14,345 nt of DNA from Dehalococcoidales bacterium (GCA_028712845.1 JAQTPO010000037.1:1-14345); one strand, 5' to 3'. Positions 1 to 8,375 are shown, counted from the stretch's first letter. The notes: generated by a model not told the origin, from the sequence alone. Translations and numbers: made by a program.

Positions 1-558
1 TCTGCAACCAATGACGGGCATCTCTGCATAAATATGAATGCTACAAGTGACGAGGCGCTTAAAGAAGCCGGTATTATGAACGCACGTGCACTGGTGGCGG
101 CACTGGGTAGTGACGCAGATAATCTATACGTAACGCTCTCTGCAAAGAGTCTGCGACCCGACATTTTCGTGGTGTCGCGCGTCGATAATGAAGAATCGGA
201 AGCAAAATTAAAGAGGGCAGGGGCTGACCGTACAATGTCGCCTTACGGCATCGGGGGACACCATTTAGCAATGCTCACTCTGAAGCCCCTGGTAGTGGAT
301 TTTATCGACACGACAATGAATCACCGTGGGCAGGAACTCACACTTGAAGATGTGGGAATTATGGATGGTTCATCTATGGCAGGCATTACTGTCCAGGAGG
401 GCATTAAACGTATAAACGGAGGACATATACTGGCTATAAAGAAAAAAAGTGGACGTTTAATCACGAATCTTCCTCCAGAAATGATTATTGAGTCTGGTGA
501 TGAGCTGGTAATGATGGGCACAAGAGAACAGTTGAAGCGGGTAGAAGACTTGACATAA
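1..558 (+). CDS. TrkA-type K+ channel/transport regulator, C-terminal part (5' end outside window)
   Basis: The reading frame is open from base 1, so the gene starts upstream and only the last 185 codons are visible. The first ~80 residues are the end of a TrkA-N (RCK) Rossmann domain. DEALKEAGIMNARALVAAL and DADNLYVTLSAK match the usual pattern of this fold, followed by SRVDNEESEAKLKRAGADR, where the family has an acid-rich helix and the conserved AGAD. The last ~85 residues look like a TrkA-C domain (GSSMAGITVQE, then ESGDELVMMGTREQLKRVE). In known proteins this pair of domains binds nucleotides or small ligands and gates K+ channels or Trk/Ktr transporters. The length upstream is unknown, so a full channel subunit (two-helix pore plus RCK) and a separate TrkA protein cannot be told apart. 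The glycine-rich nucleotide-binding start of the fold lies outside the window. The gene ends with TAA. Confidence 0.85.
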   Translation, partial: SATNDGHLCINMNATSDEALKEAGIMNARALVAALGSDADNLYVTLSAKSLRPDIFVVSRVDNEESEAKLKRAGADRTMSPYGIGGHHLAMLTLKPLVVDFIDTTMNHRGQELTLEDVGIMDGSSMAGITVQEGIKRINGGHILAIKKKSGRLITNLPPEMIIESGDELVMMGTREQLKRVEDLT

Positions 559-569
559 TATCTATACGA

Positions 570-599
570 TTGACCATCGAACAGAACTAAAGTTATAAT
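570..599 (+). promoter_or_regulatory. Sigma70-type promoter of the CAU tRNA
   Basis: The -35 box TTGACC (570-575) and a perfect -10 box TATAAT (594-599) are separated by 18 bases. The mature tRNA begins at 609, so transcription would start only a few bases before it. The promoter lies wholly between the stop codon of the K+ channel gene and the tRNA. A second perfect TTGACA at 550-555 overlaps the end of the channel gene but has no -10 box at a suitable distance. Confidence 0.7.
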
Positions 600-608
600 G
601 AATCTTAC

Positions 609-683
<75 letters not shown>

Positions 684-1154
684 ACGTATCCGATACACAG
701 AACTGGTACCCTGTCTTCAGCCGTGCCACCGGGCAAACCATGTATTGAAGCCGTCGCCAGAATTAGTCGGTAATGTATGGAAAGTCTGGAAAGTAAATCA
801 GGCGTTTGCAAATTATACCATCTTCGTAACTAGTGTAGTAATTTAATCTTATCTGGACTCTTATGTTTACCGCTATAATCATCGGAGGGTATCGTTCCTT
901 CCCATCGGTCAGCCATTCTATTCCCTTCTCATTATCGTAACGTGCTATGTATATTACGTGGTTGTTTACATCTTGAACAAATCCCATTCATTATTTTGAG
1001 TTTCGCAACAAGCTCAAGATTGAGCGTTATGAACCTTAGGAAACTCGGCTAAAAAGGCCAGTGGAATGTTATTGAAAATACTCTGTAGCGTAATACGCTT
1101 CTTTTGAAGCTGGATTGTTCTAGATATCGTCCCTTTGTATTGGCTACTATGGCA
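684..1154. other. Gene-poor spacer; only an unconvincing 74-codon frame
   Basis: No gene can be supported between the tRNA and the methyltransferase promoter. On the minus strand a 74-codon frame runs from 987 to 763. It begins directly after an in-frame TGA, has no Shine-Dalgarno sequence, and matches no family I know. Its middle part (WLTDGKERYPPMIIAVNIRV) reads like protein, so it may be a remnant of a lost gene. Small inverted repeats are present, such as GCTCAAGATTGAGC around 1010-1025 and GCGTAATACGC near 1090. None has the stem and T-run of a terminator. Confidence 0.4.
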
Positions 1155-1183
1155 TTGACAAGGTTATTGAGTATGGTTAAACT
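1155..1183 (+). promoter_or_regulatory. Candidate promoter of the methyltransferase gene
   Basis: A perfect TTGACA (1155-1160) is followed after 17 bases by TAAACT (1178-1183), which matches four of six positions of the -10 consensus. Transcription would start near 1190, leaving a leader of about 45 bases before the ATG at 1237. No other gene lies between. Confidence 0.45.
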
Positions 1184-1236
1184 CAGAATGTAAATTACGG
1201 CTTAAAAATGTGTAGCATTGAAAGGGTTAGTGAATT

Positions 1237-1866
1237 ATGTCCCTCATACCGGACTTCGAAATAGGTTTGTGGAATGCTTGGTTGTTCATGATCATATTCC
1301 CACTCCAATGGCTGGCAGTGCTTATCGTTCCCAAGAATATCGCCGAGAGGACCAGCCATGCTCCAGAAATCATTCAAAGCCGACAAGAAAGGATCATGGC
1401 GTTTCTCACTCAGGGATTCTGGATCGGTGCGACTCTCTACTCCATCTTCGTGCCATTTAGAGTAGGGACACCATGGCTCTGGATAGGACTGGCGTTGTTT
1501 ATCACCGGTCTCGTAACACTCATTCTGGCAACAGTTTCCGTCGCCGGTACGCCTGCGGACAAACCATTCACATCCGGCGTTTACCGGTTCTCCCGCCATC
1601 CGATGTATCTCTCTATGATATTTGTCTACCTCGGGGTGAGTATCGCCGCCGCTTCCTGGCTGTTTTTGCTCATTACTGTAATCACATTTTTCCTGCAACT
1701 TTACCAGGCGAAAAAGGAAGAAAAATATTGCTGTAAGGAGTTTGGCGACACTTACCGTGAATATATGCGCCGGACAGCAAGATGGATAGGCATACTTAAA
1801 TTGACAACAAATTTTTTCACCCAACCAAGACGCTTCAACACGCCGAAGTACATCAAGAAAGAGTGA
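1237..1866 (+). CDS. Integral membrane methyltransferase, isoprenylcysteine carboxyl methyltransferase (ICMT/PEMT-like) family
   Basis: This is a 209-residue membrane protein with about four to five hydrophobic segments (residues ~12-32, 57-75, 79-101, 122-157). The family signature is clear: GVYRFSRHPMYLS (114-126), the SAM-binding region before the last hydrophobic hairpin, then KEEKYCCKEFGDTYREYMRR and RTARWI near 160-184. In the family this part binds S-adenosylmethionine and methylates a lipid-like or prenylated substrate. The substrate of bacterial members is mostly unknown, and nothing here points to one. ATG 1237 is preceded by AAAGGG at 1221-1226, about 10 bases away. Family proteins usually end soon after the RTxRWI motif. 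Residues 189-209 form a basic, non-hydrophobic tail that lies antisense to the gene fragment at 1752-2039, which suggests the original stop codon was lost. Confidence 0.8.
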   Translation: MSLIPDFEIGLWNAWLFMIIFPLQWLAVLIVPKNIAERTSHAPEIIQSRQERIMAFLTQGFWIGATLYSIFVPFRVGTPWLWIGLALFITGLVTLILATVSVAGTPADKPFTSGVYRFSRHPMYLSMIFVYLGVSIAAASWLFLLITVITFFLQLYQAKKEEKYCCKEFGDTYREYMRRTARWIGILKLTTNFFTQPRRFNTPKYIKKE

Positions 1867-2039
1867 TGGTGCATATGAGTAAACTTACGGGATACTCTTT
1901 TTAACTCACGCTGGTATATTTTCTCGGCTTCTTCTTCGTTAACATCGGCTCCCTTAACTACCATATCTCTAATGACACTTTCGGCACAGTCCCGAACAGT
2001 AGCCCGGGCAAGGGCTTCATTGTATGTTACTGAGACAAT
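1752..2039 (-). pseudogene. Remnant of an unidentified, possibly winged-helix, gene
   Basis: The minus strand reads open from 2039, just after an in-frame TAA at 2042-2040, to a stop at 1752. The part upstream of about 1815 looks strongly coding: VTYNEALARATVRDCAES, then DVNEEEAEKIYQRELKRVSR, then SFLMYFGVLKRLGWV. This is an acidic/basic helical pattern ending in what could be the recognition helix and turn of a winged helix. There is no ATG, GTG or TTG before the internal ATG at 1964, so 25 protein-like codons sit upstream of any usable start. The downstream part (KKFVVNLSMPIHLAVRRIYSR) is antisense to the methyltransferase and looks like shadow. Both ends therefore appear lost. A short working protein of 70 residues from 1964 remains possible. 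I do not recognise the family with certainty. Confidence 0.45.
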
Positions 2040-2044
2040 TTAAA

Positions 2045-3544
2045 TTATGGTAAAGAGGTAAGAACCGGTGTCACTATTGAAGGCAGGTAAGCGAACATCT
2101 TTACTGCAACCTCAGCAAGTCGCATTGCATAGTCCGGGACAATACCCAGCAGTATGACACCCAGACAGCAGAGCAAAAGAGCCACTCGGAGCGCTCCGGA
2201 AGAAGGAACCTTACCCTCGAACTTTGGTTCATGAAACCACATTACCTTCACTACCCTGAGATAATAGTAGGCTGATATGACACTGTTCAACACGGCAATT
2301 ATGACCAGCCATAATAGATTTTGCTGCACAGCGGCGCTGAAGATAAAAAACTTAGCCATAAAGCCCGCAGTCGGCGGAATGCCGGTCAGAGAAATCAGAC
2401 AGAGTGTCAAGGCTAATGATAGCAGTGGCGCTCTCTTCCCCATACCGGCATAATCATTAATGTGGTCGCTTTTTACTTTATTTGAGATAGCAATAACCGC
2501 GATGAAGGCTCCCATGTTTGTTACTGCATAACCTGCCAGGAAAAAGAGAAGACTGCTTTGCCCCATAACATCCGTACTCGGCGAGAAACCCATTGTAGCA
2601 ATGCCCAGCATAATATAACTTGCCTGAGCAATGCTGGAATAAGCCAACATACGTTTGATATTGGTCTGTGGTATAGCAATGACATTGCCTACCGTCATCC
2701 CTATAGCCGAAAGGACAGCGAATATCATTCCCCAATCCTGACTCAGCCATGTGTGTAAATTGAATGCAGTGAAGAAAACACGCAGAATGACCGCAAAACC
2801 AGCCGCCTTGCTGGCAACCGAGAGGTATGCAGTAATTGGAGTCGGCGCACCTTCGTAAACATCGGGAACCCACATCTGGAAGGGGAAAGCCGCAATCTTA
2901 AAACCGAAACCTGCGATGAGTAATACTATGCCCAGCATAAGCCCAGGACTAGCGACGCTACCATGTAAAGAAAGAGTTTGAATAACTTGTGCAATGTCTC
3001 CCAGTTGTGTTTTGCCAGTGAAGCCGAAAACGAATGCCATTCCATAAAGCAATACGGCTGATGCAACTGCTCCAAGCAAAAGATATTTCAGTGAAGCTTC
3101 GGTAGATTTCTGGTCTTTCATAAAACCCACCAAGGCATAAAGAGATATACTGGTCAGTTCCAGCGCAATAAAGATAGAAATGAATTCTGTTGCCGCCGAC
3201 ATAAGCATCATACCCAGTGTAGATAGAAGCACCAGAGCGTAATACTCGCCCTGAAACTGAGCGAATCTGGATACATAATCTACGGAAGCCAGAACGACTA
3301 ATGCTGAGACACACAGGAATAAAAGTTTGAAGAACAGGGCGAAGTTATCCACTGCCAGCATATTATTGAAGATGGCTTGCGGGTTCCCTCCCCATGAGGC
3401 AATGGTAAAGCCGGCGGCTATCGCCAGACCAGCCAAGCTAATTACCACCAGCCATCCCTTCCGCTGGATAAACAGGTCAAGCAAAATTATTACAACCGCA
3501 CAAGCTAGTATAGCCAGTTCCGGTACCATTAAAGTAAGATTCAA
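2045..3544 (-). CDS. nuoN: NADH-quinone oxidoreductase subunit N
   Basis: This antiporter-like proton-pumping subunit of the complex I membrane arm has 499 residues, the usual length, and about 14 hydrophobic helices. The key charged residues are in place: Glu129 in FIALELTSISLYALVG, Lys216 in GFGFKIAAFPFQMWVPDVYE, and Lys246 in LSVASKAAGF. QTNIKRMLAYSSIAQASY is the conserved stretch between the two helix bundles. The start is TTG at 3544-3542, supported by AGGAG (plus-strand complement 3551-3556) six bases upstream. No ATG in the vicinity has a better site. It is the last gene of the operon. The 51-base gap to nuoM is the widest in the operon and holds a 14-base palindrome. No clear terminator follows; the next 80 bases are the remnant gene on the same strand. 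Confidence 0.96.
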   Translation of the reverse strand: MNLTLMVPELAILACAVVIILLDLFIQRKGWLVVISLAGLAIAAGFTIASWGGNPQAIFNNMLAVDNFALFFKLLFLCVSALVVLASVDYVSRFAQFQGEYYALVLLSTLGMMLMSAATEFISIFIALELTSISLYALVGFMKDQKSTEASLKYLLLGAVASAVLLYGMAFVFGFTGKTQLGDIAQVIQTLSLHGSVASPGLMLGIVLLIAGFGFKIAAFPFQMWVPDVYEGAPTPITAYLSVASKAAGFAVILRVFFTAFNLHTWLSQDWGMIFAVLSAIGMTVGNVIAIPQTNIKRMLAYSSIAQASYIMLGIATMGFSPSTDVMGQSSLLFFLAGYAVTNMGAFIAVIAISNKVKSDHINDYAGMGKRAPLLSLALTLCLISLTGIPPTAGFMAKFFIFSAAVQQNLLWLVIIAVLNSVISAYYYLRVVKVMWFHEPKFEGKVPSSGALRVALLLCCLGVILLGIVPDYAMRLAEVAVKMFAYLPSIVTPVLTSLP

Positions 3545-3565
3545 AGATTTACTCCTGCTGTGGCT

Positions 3566-3579
3566 ATGATAATTATCAT
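3566..3579. repeat. Perfect 14-base palindrome between nuoM and nuoN
   Basis: ATGATAATTATCAT is a perfect self-complementary sequence in the only sizeable gap within the operon, about 20 bases upstream of the nuoN TTG on the coding strand. It loosely resembles AT-rich regulator sites such as Fur half-sites. It is too AT-rich, with no loop, to act as a stable hairpin. Its function is unknown. Confidence 0.4.
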
Positions 3580-3595
3580 TGGTTCTTATCTCTTC

Positions 3596-5086
3596 TTATC
3601 GACCTAGTAAGCTCACGATTGGGGTAATCCCTGTTTTAATAACATTGGTCAGTATGGATGGGTACAAGCCAACCAGGAAAATCAGAACAATGAAGATAGC
3701 TGAATACACCCTTTCTAACCTGTCTGCATCTTTAGTCCCATCGAATTTGTCATGTGCGGGACCATAAAAAACCCGTTGCAGTAACCACAAAATATATCCA
3801 GCTCCCATCAAAATGCCCAGTATAGCGATTACAGTGAAAATTCTGGCAAGGGGGATGGTACTCTGAAAACTGCCTAAAAAGGTCATAAATTCAGCAATAA
3901 AACCACTGGTAGTAGGCACTCCCATTGCTCCCAGTCCGGCGATTGTGAAGATTACTGTTATCAGCGGGAGCTGACGCGCCAATCCACCCAGCTTACTGAT
4001 ATCACGTTCGTGGGTATTATGCATGACTATACCGGCGGTGGCAAATAGAAGTCCCGTGATAATGCCGTGGCTGAACATCTGCATAGTGGCACCAACCAGA
4101 CTTACCTGAGTCAAGGAAAAAATGCCCAGCAAGACAAACCCCATATGACTGATGCTACTGTACGCAATCAGTCGTTTGATATCGGTCTGCTTTAACGTGA
4201 CTGCGGCGCCATACACTATATTAACCACCGCTAGAGCCAGTAATATTGGGGCAAACTGACGGGCGACATCAGGGAAAATGGAGACACAGACACGTATCAT
4301 TCCGTAACCACCCATTTTAAGTAAAGTTCCCGCCAGCACTACGCTCACGGCTGTTGGCGCATCCGTGTGGGCATCAGGTAGCCATGTATGAAATGGGAAG
4401 ACAGGAAGCTTAACGGCAAAACCACCGAGAAGCAGGAAGAACATTAACGCTACCGGGATAACCGGTAAAAATGAACCGATTCCGCTTCTGGTTATTTCGA
4501 CCATACTGAGACTGCCGGTAGTGAAGTACACACAAAGGATGCCGGCTAACATCATAGCACTCCCGAACAAAGTGTAAAGGACATACTTGAGTGCTGAGTA
4601 TTCTTTTCTGCCTGAACCCCAGATGGAAATTAAGAAGAACATAGGGATAACTTCTATTTCCCAAAAGATGAAGAAGAGCAGGAGGTCGAGAGAAGCGAAT
4701 ACACCCAGAATACTCATTTCCAGCACCAGAAGCCAGGCAAAGTACTCCCTCGGGCGGAGGTCTATCTTCCACGAAATCAGCACGACCAGGAAACCAAGAA
4801 GCGCCATCAATAGGAACAAGGGCATACTTAAACCATCCAGCCCCACATGGTAATTAGCATTAATTAAGGAAATCCAGGATAGTTTTTCCTCGAATTGTAT
4901 CACTCCTGCCATAGCTGATGACCTATCGAAATTGAAGAATAGTACGATGGCTAAAACCAGAGGGATAAAGGTGAAAAAAGCCGCGATATACTTAATAAGT
5001 TTCGCTCGAGAATTGGACAAAAAAGCTATTATGATTGCTCCCAGAGCAGGGAGGAAAATTATCAATGAAAGCCAATTAAAATTCAA
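3596..5086 (-). CDS. nuoM: NADH-quinone oxidoreductase subunit M
   Basis: This second antiporter-like pump subunit has 496 residues and about 14 hydrophobic helices, which is full length. Motifs seen are FFIFWEIEVIPMFFLIS with Glu143, GGFAVKLPVFPFHTWLPDAH with Lys226, and AGTLLKMGGYGMIR with Lys257. TDIKRLIAYSSISHMGFVLL and TTSGFIAEFM follow. In E. coli the equivalent Glu144, Lys234 and Lys265 are needed for proton transfer. The start is TTG at 5086-5084, with AGGGGG (complement of 5094-5099) seven bases upstream. It lies 28 bases after nuoL. Confidence 0.96.
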   Translation of the reverse strand: MNFNWLSLIIFLPALGAIIIAFLSNSRAKLIKYIAAFFTFIPLVLAIVLFFNFDRSSAMAGVIQFEEKLSWISLINANYHVGLDGLSMPLFLLMALLGFLVVLISWKIDLRPREYFAWLLVLEMSILGVFASLDLLLFFIFWEIEVIPMFFLISIWGSGRKEYSALKYVLYTLFGSAMMLAGILCVYFTTGSLSMVEITRSGIGSFLPVIPVALMFFLLLGGFAVKLPVFPFHTWLPDAHTDAPTAVSVVLAGTLLKMGGYGMIRVCVSIFPDVARQFAPILLALAVVNIVYGAAVTLKQTDIKRLIAYSSISHMGFVLLGIFSLTQVSLVGATMQMFSHGIITGLLFATAGIVMHNTHERDISKLGGLARQLPLITVIFTIAGLGAMGVPTTSGFIAEFMTFLGSFQSTIPLARIFTVIAILGILMGAGYILWLLQRVFYGPAHDKFDGTKDADRLERVYSAIFIVLIFLVGLYPSILTNVIKTGITPIVSLLGR

Positions 5087-5114
5087 TCCACTACCCCCTA
5101 TGTGTATTTACCTG

Positions 5115-7082
5115 TTAACCAAATATAAACAGCCCGACAATTAAAGCGATGATACCCAGCCCTATAATTAAGCCATAAAACTGTAACTGCCCGGTCTGTG
5201 TTTTTCGCATAGTTTTGCCAGCAAGCAATGTCGTGTCAGCCACCCCTTGCACCGCTCCATCCACAGCCTTTTTATCGAATGATAGCAACTTCCCGAAAAA
5301 GTCACGCACAATAATTTTTTGTATCAGGTTGGTATTGATGCCACCATCAATACATTTGCTGTCAAAGAAATGAAAGGCGGCAAAAAGACCATTCATCAGG
5401 ACTTTTTTCACAATCATTTTTTCATATAACTCGTCAATCCAGTATTTGTTGTAGAACAGTTTATACAATGGCGCGAAATGTTTCCCGATAGACCCTGCCG
5501 ACAACCATTTGGCGCTATAGATAGCATACGCCAGAAAAATACCAAGCCCAGCCAGGAGCAGAGAGAGCCAGGGTAGCGGGTGTGCGAAGATGCCAAAAAG
5601 TCCTTCAACGAAGCTGTATGTTTCCCCGTGACCAAAGAAGGTGCTGAAGCCTCCGGTAATATTGAAAAAGCCGGAACCTATAGCCAGTACCGCCAGAACT
5701 ATCAAAGGAACTGTCATCACAGGTGAGGATTCATGAAGGTGTTCTTTACCGCGATACTTCCCGCCGAAGGTCATAAAGACCACGCGGAACATATAGAAAG
5801 CTGTCATAAATACGGTTATCATCGCCAAAACAAATATAATAGGTTGATTCTCAAGAGCACGAACCAGTATTTCATCCTTACTCCAGAATCCGGAAAGAGG
5901 CCAGATACCAGCAAGACTTAACGCCCCGATTAAGAAGGTGGCATAGGTACGTGGCATTACCTTGCGCAATCCGCCCATTTCTTTCATATCAAAGGTTTTG
6001 GTGGCATGATTTACACTGCCGGCGCCGAGGAATAGCAATGCCTTAAAGAAAGCGTGATTAAACAGATGAAAGATGCCCACTGCCACGCCACCAGTAGCTA
6101 AGCCGAGCATCATATAACCAAGCTGGCTGAGTGTGGAATAAGCCAGAACACGCTTAATGTCATTCTGCACTAAACCGATAGATGCGGCGAAAATAGCGGT
6201 GAAACCACCGATAATAGCTACGGTATTTAAGGCAGTGACTGAATGTTCGAAAAGTGGATAAGTACGAGCAACCAGAAAAACACCGGCGGCAGCCATCGTA
6301 GCGGCATGAATCAGGGCACTGACCGGTGTAGGACCTTCCATAGCGTCCGGTAACCATACATGAAGCGGAAATTGAGCCGATTTACCTACCGCCCCAGCAA
6401 ATATACCAATGGCTCCCCAGGTGAGAACGCTACCTGCTAGCACCCCGCTGATTGCCATGCCATGCAATTCGGCAATATCAAACGTTCCAGTATGAGCATA
6501 TAAAAAGATTATACCTGCCAGGAATCCAAAATCCCCGATGCGGGTGACGATGAAAGCTTTTTTTGCCGCATTAGCGGCGGAGGGACGGTGGAACCAGAAG
6601 CCAATCAACAGATAAGAGCACAATCCCACCATTTCCCAAAACATAAATACCAGGATTAAACTGTCAGCCAGCACCAGCCCAAGCATGGCAGTGGTAAAGA
6701 GAGACATTACTGCATAATAACGGTGATAACCGGCATCGCCTTTCATATAACCCTGAGAATATATCTGCACCATTAAGCTAACTACGGTAACAACAATCAG
6801 CATTACTGCCGTGAGCGAATCTACCAGCAGTCCCAGATGAATCGTAGCTCCGCCTTCGATAATTATCCAGCTAATGTCCGGTACTGCTAACTCGTGGTGC
6901 GGTTCGCCGAGCAGGGTAATTAGCACCCAAATCGAAAGAAGCAGTGAAGTGGAGACTGCCGCAATAGTAACATAGCCGGCGATTTTCGGTTTGTCCTTAA
7001 AGAAGGGTTTCAGTATTAAAGATACCACTGCAAAGGAAAGCAGCGGTATCAGGAAAATAAACCACACTAATTGATTTTGCAT
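5115..7082 (-). CDS. nuoL: NADH-quinone oxidoreductase subunit L
   Basis: This is the distal pump subunit, 655 residues, with the antiporter core and a C-terminal extension that in known structures forms the long lateral helix and the last membrane anchor. Conserved residues are Glu150 in FMFWEMVGLCSYLLIGFW, Lys234 in GKSAQFPLHVWLPDAMEGP, Lys347 in HAFFKALLFLGAGS, and Lys402-Asp403 in SGFWSKDEIL. The extension (about 500-655) contains the amphipathic stretch and ends in a hydrophobic helix after TQTGQLQFYG, as usual for NuoL. ATG 7082 lies four bases after the nuoK stop and has no clear Shine-Dalgarno site of its own, so translation is probably coupled to nuoK. Confidence 0.97.
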   Translation of the reverse strand: MQNQLVWFIFLIPLLSFAVVSLILKPFFKDKPKIAGYVTIAAVSTSLLLSIWVLITLLGEPHHELAVPDISWIIIEGGATIHLGLLVDSLTAVMLIVVTVVSLMVQIYSQGYMKGDAGYHRYYAVMSLFTTAMLGLVLADSLILVFMFWEMVGLCSYLLIGFWFHRPSAANAAKKAFIVTRIGDFGFLAGIIFLYAHTGTFDIAELHGMAISGVLAGSVLTWGAIGIFAGAVGKSAQFPLHVWLPDAMEGPTPVSALIHAATMAAAGVFLVARTYPLFEHSVTALNTVAIIGGFTAIFAASIGLVQNDIKRVLAYSTLSQLGYMMLGLATGGVAVGIFHLFNHAFFKALLFLGAGSVNHATKTFDMKEMGGLRKVMPRTYATFLIGALSLAGIWPLSGFWSKDEILVRALENQPIIFVLAMITVFMTAFYMFRVVFMTFGGKYRGKEHLHESSPVMTVPLIVLAVLAIGSGFFNITGGFSTFFGHGETYSFVEGLFGIFAHPLPWLSLLLAGLGIFLAYAIYSAKWLSAGSIGKHFAPLYKLFYNKYWIDELYEKMIVKKVLMNGLFAAFHFFDSKCIDGGINTNLIQKIIVRDFFGKLLSFDKKAVDGAVQGVADTTLLAGKTMRKTQTGQLQFYGLIIGLGIIALIVGLFIFG

Positions 7083-7086
7083 ATTT

Positions 7087-7401
7087 TTACCATTTCATCA
7101 AATCGATTTTACCTGCGTCAATTGTCTCGCGACTACGATAGATGGCGATGATTATTGCTAATCCCACAGCCGCCTCAGCAGCGGCTACTGCCATTGTGAA
7201 AAGAGCAAATACCTGCCCGATTAATTGCAGTGGCACGATATAGAGAGAGAACGCCACCAGAGCTATATTCGCCGCATTTAGCATAATTTCGATACACATC
7301 AAAATAACTATGGCATTATGTTTTGTTAGCGCGCCAAATAATCCGATGCAGAATAAAATGGCTGACAGTATTAAGTAGTGTTCTAGACCTATCGACATCA
7401 T
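7087..7401 (-). CDS. nuoK: NADH-quinone oxidoreductase subunit K
   Basis: This small membrane subunit has 104 residues and three helices. It carries the two buried glutamates of the proton path: Glu38 in ILMCIEIMLNAANIALVAF and Glu76 in AVAAAEAAVGLAIIIAIYR. These correspond to E. coli Glu36 and Glu72. The gene begins with two consecutive ATG codons (7401 and 7398). The first overlaps the nuoJ stop as ATGA. Either could be used, differing by one methionine. Confidence 0.97.
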   Translation of the reverse strand: MMSIGLEHYLILSAILFCIGLFGALTKHNAIVILMCIEIMLNAANIALVAFSLYIVPLQLIGQVFALFTMAVAAAEAAVGLAIIIAIYRSRETIDAGKIDLMKW

Positions 7402-7892
7402 TTCTTAGCCTTCACTAAAACGATAGCGCTGATAACAGTGGCAAGTAGAAGAATCGGGATAATTTCCAGAGGTAAAATAAAACCACCTTTGCCAAAAAGC
7501 CTGATTGCCAGTGTGGAAGTACTACTAGCCGAGTCAGGTTGTAAATTAGTTATTTGCCATTGTGTATTAAATATGGCATAGCCTATCCCTACGAATAACA
7601 GGATGACTATAATTAAGGCAGGTATCTGTAATTTATTGGATGGACTGCCGATGGTGACTTCTCTGGTCAACATGATTGCCAAAATGATTAATATCCCGAT
7701 GGCGCCGATATAAATCAGAACTTGAATTGCCGCCAGAAAATCCGCATTCAGTAAGATATAGACTCCTGCTATAGCCAGGAAGCCCAGAACAAGCAACATA
7801 GCGGCTCTGAATATATTACGCAGTAACACCACGCCTAAAGCAGCGCTGACAGCAGTTACGGCTAATATCCAAAAAGCAATTACTTGTCCCAT
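7398..7892 (-). CDS. nuoJ: NADH-quinone oxidoreductase subunit J
   Basis: This 164-residue membrane subunit has five hydrophobic segments. The diagnostic block is YILLNADFLAAIQVLIYIGA followed by IGILIILAIMLT; in complex I its third helix undergoes the pi-bulge transition near the quinone site. ATG 7892 follows the nuoI stop codon directly (TAAATG). AGGAAG (complement of 7896-7901), inside the last nuoI codons, serves as the ribosome site. The C-terminal part (LPLEIIPILLLATVISAIVLVKAKK) is the last helix. Confidence 0.95.
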   Translation of the reverse strand: MGQVIAFWILAVTAVSAALGVVLLRNIFRAAMLLVLGFLAIAGVYILLNADFLAAIQVLIYIGAIGILIILAIMLTREVTIGSPSNKLQIPALIIVILLFVGIGYAIFNTQWQITNLQPDSASSTSTLAIRLFGKGGFILPLEIIPILLLATVISAIVLVKAKK

Positions 7893-8375
7893 TTACTTCC
7901 TATCAATTAATAAAGTCTGTTTCGGCAATTTTGCCTCATTTTCTGTATTGTAATAACCACTGGGCTTGTTTTTCTCCGACGGTGCCATACCTTCTCCAGA
8001 CAATATGAACTGCTGTCGCGTGTAAGCGGCTTTTTCGTAATCATAACTCATCCATAAGCACTTCTGGGGGCAAGCCTCTACACATAAACCGCATGAGATG
8101 CAAAGCCCGATGTCCAACTCTATCTTGTCAACTTTCAATTTCTTGTTTTCATCTCTAGAAGTCTCTATTTTAAGACAGCCGACCGGACAAACCCGGCTAC
8201 AAGCGCCGCAGGCAATACATTTATCTTTATCCCAGATAAGCTGATTCCCCCGAGTCCGGCGGGAAACGATGAGTTTTTCTTCCGGATATTGTGTGGTGAT
8301 AGGTCTGCGGAAGAGATGCTTAAAGGTTAATGCCATCCCTTTTGCAATGCCGTTACCATATCGCTCAAACTTCAA
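7893..8375 (-). CDS. nuoI: NADH-quinone oxidoreductase subunit I, two [4Fe-4S] ferredoxin-type protein
   Basis: This 160-residue peripheral subunit carries the electron relay clusters N6a and N6b towards NuoB. Two full ligand sets are visible: C53-C56-C59-C63-P in CIACGACSRVCP and C92-C95-C98-C102-P in CISCGLCVEACP, plus extra Cys67 and Cys106. The N-terminal amphipathic stretch with SRRTRGNQLIWDKDKC is typical. About 40 residues follow the last conserved block (YDYEKAAYTRQQFIL), ending in a polar tail. The start is TTG at 8375-8373, inside the end of nuoH (11-base overlap). AGGGAG (complement of 8382-8387) lies six bases upstream and fixes this start. With no NuoEFG, this subunit or an unknown partner probably receives electrons directly. 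Confidence 0.97.
   Translation of the reverse strand: MKFERYGNGIAKGMALTFKHLFRRPITTQYPEEKLIVSRRTRGNQLIWDKDKCIACGACSRVCPVGCLKIETSRDENKKLKVDKIELDIGLCISCGLCVEACPQKCLWMSYDYEKAAYTRQQFILSGEGMAPSEKNKPSGYYNTENEAKLPKQTLLIDRK

Noticed and set aside
2001..2016. AGCCC...GGGCT hairpin as terminator of the nuo operon
   Set aside because: The stem is only five pairs, no T-run follows on the minus strand, and the sequence lies inside the coding-like part of the remnant gene.
2478..3314. Minus-strand frames of 131 and 118 codons within nuoN
   Set aside because: They are alternative frames of nuoN on the same strand, with low-complexity cysteine- and arginine-rich translations.
4410..4772. Minus-strand frame of 120 codons within nuoM
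   Set aside because: It is an out-of-frame shadow of nuoM with no ribosome site or protein pattern.
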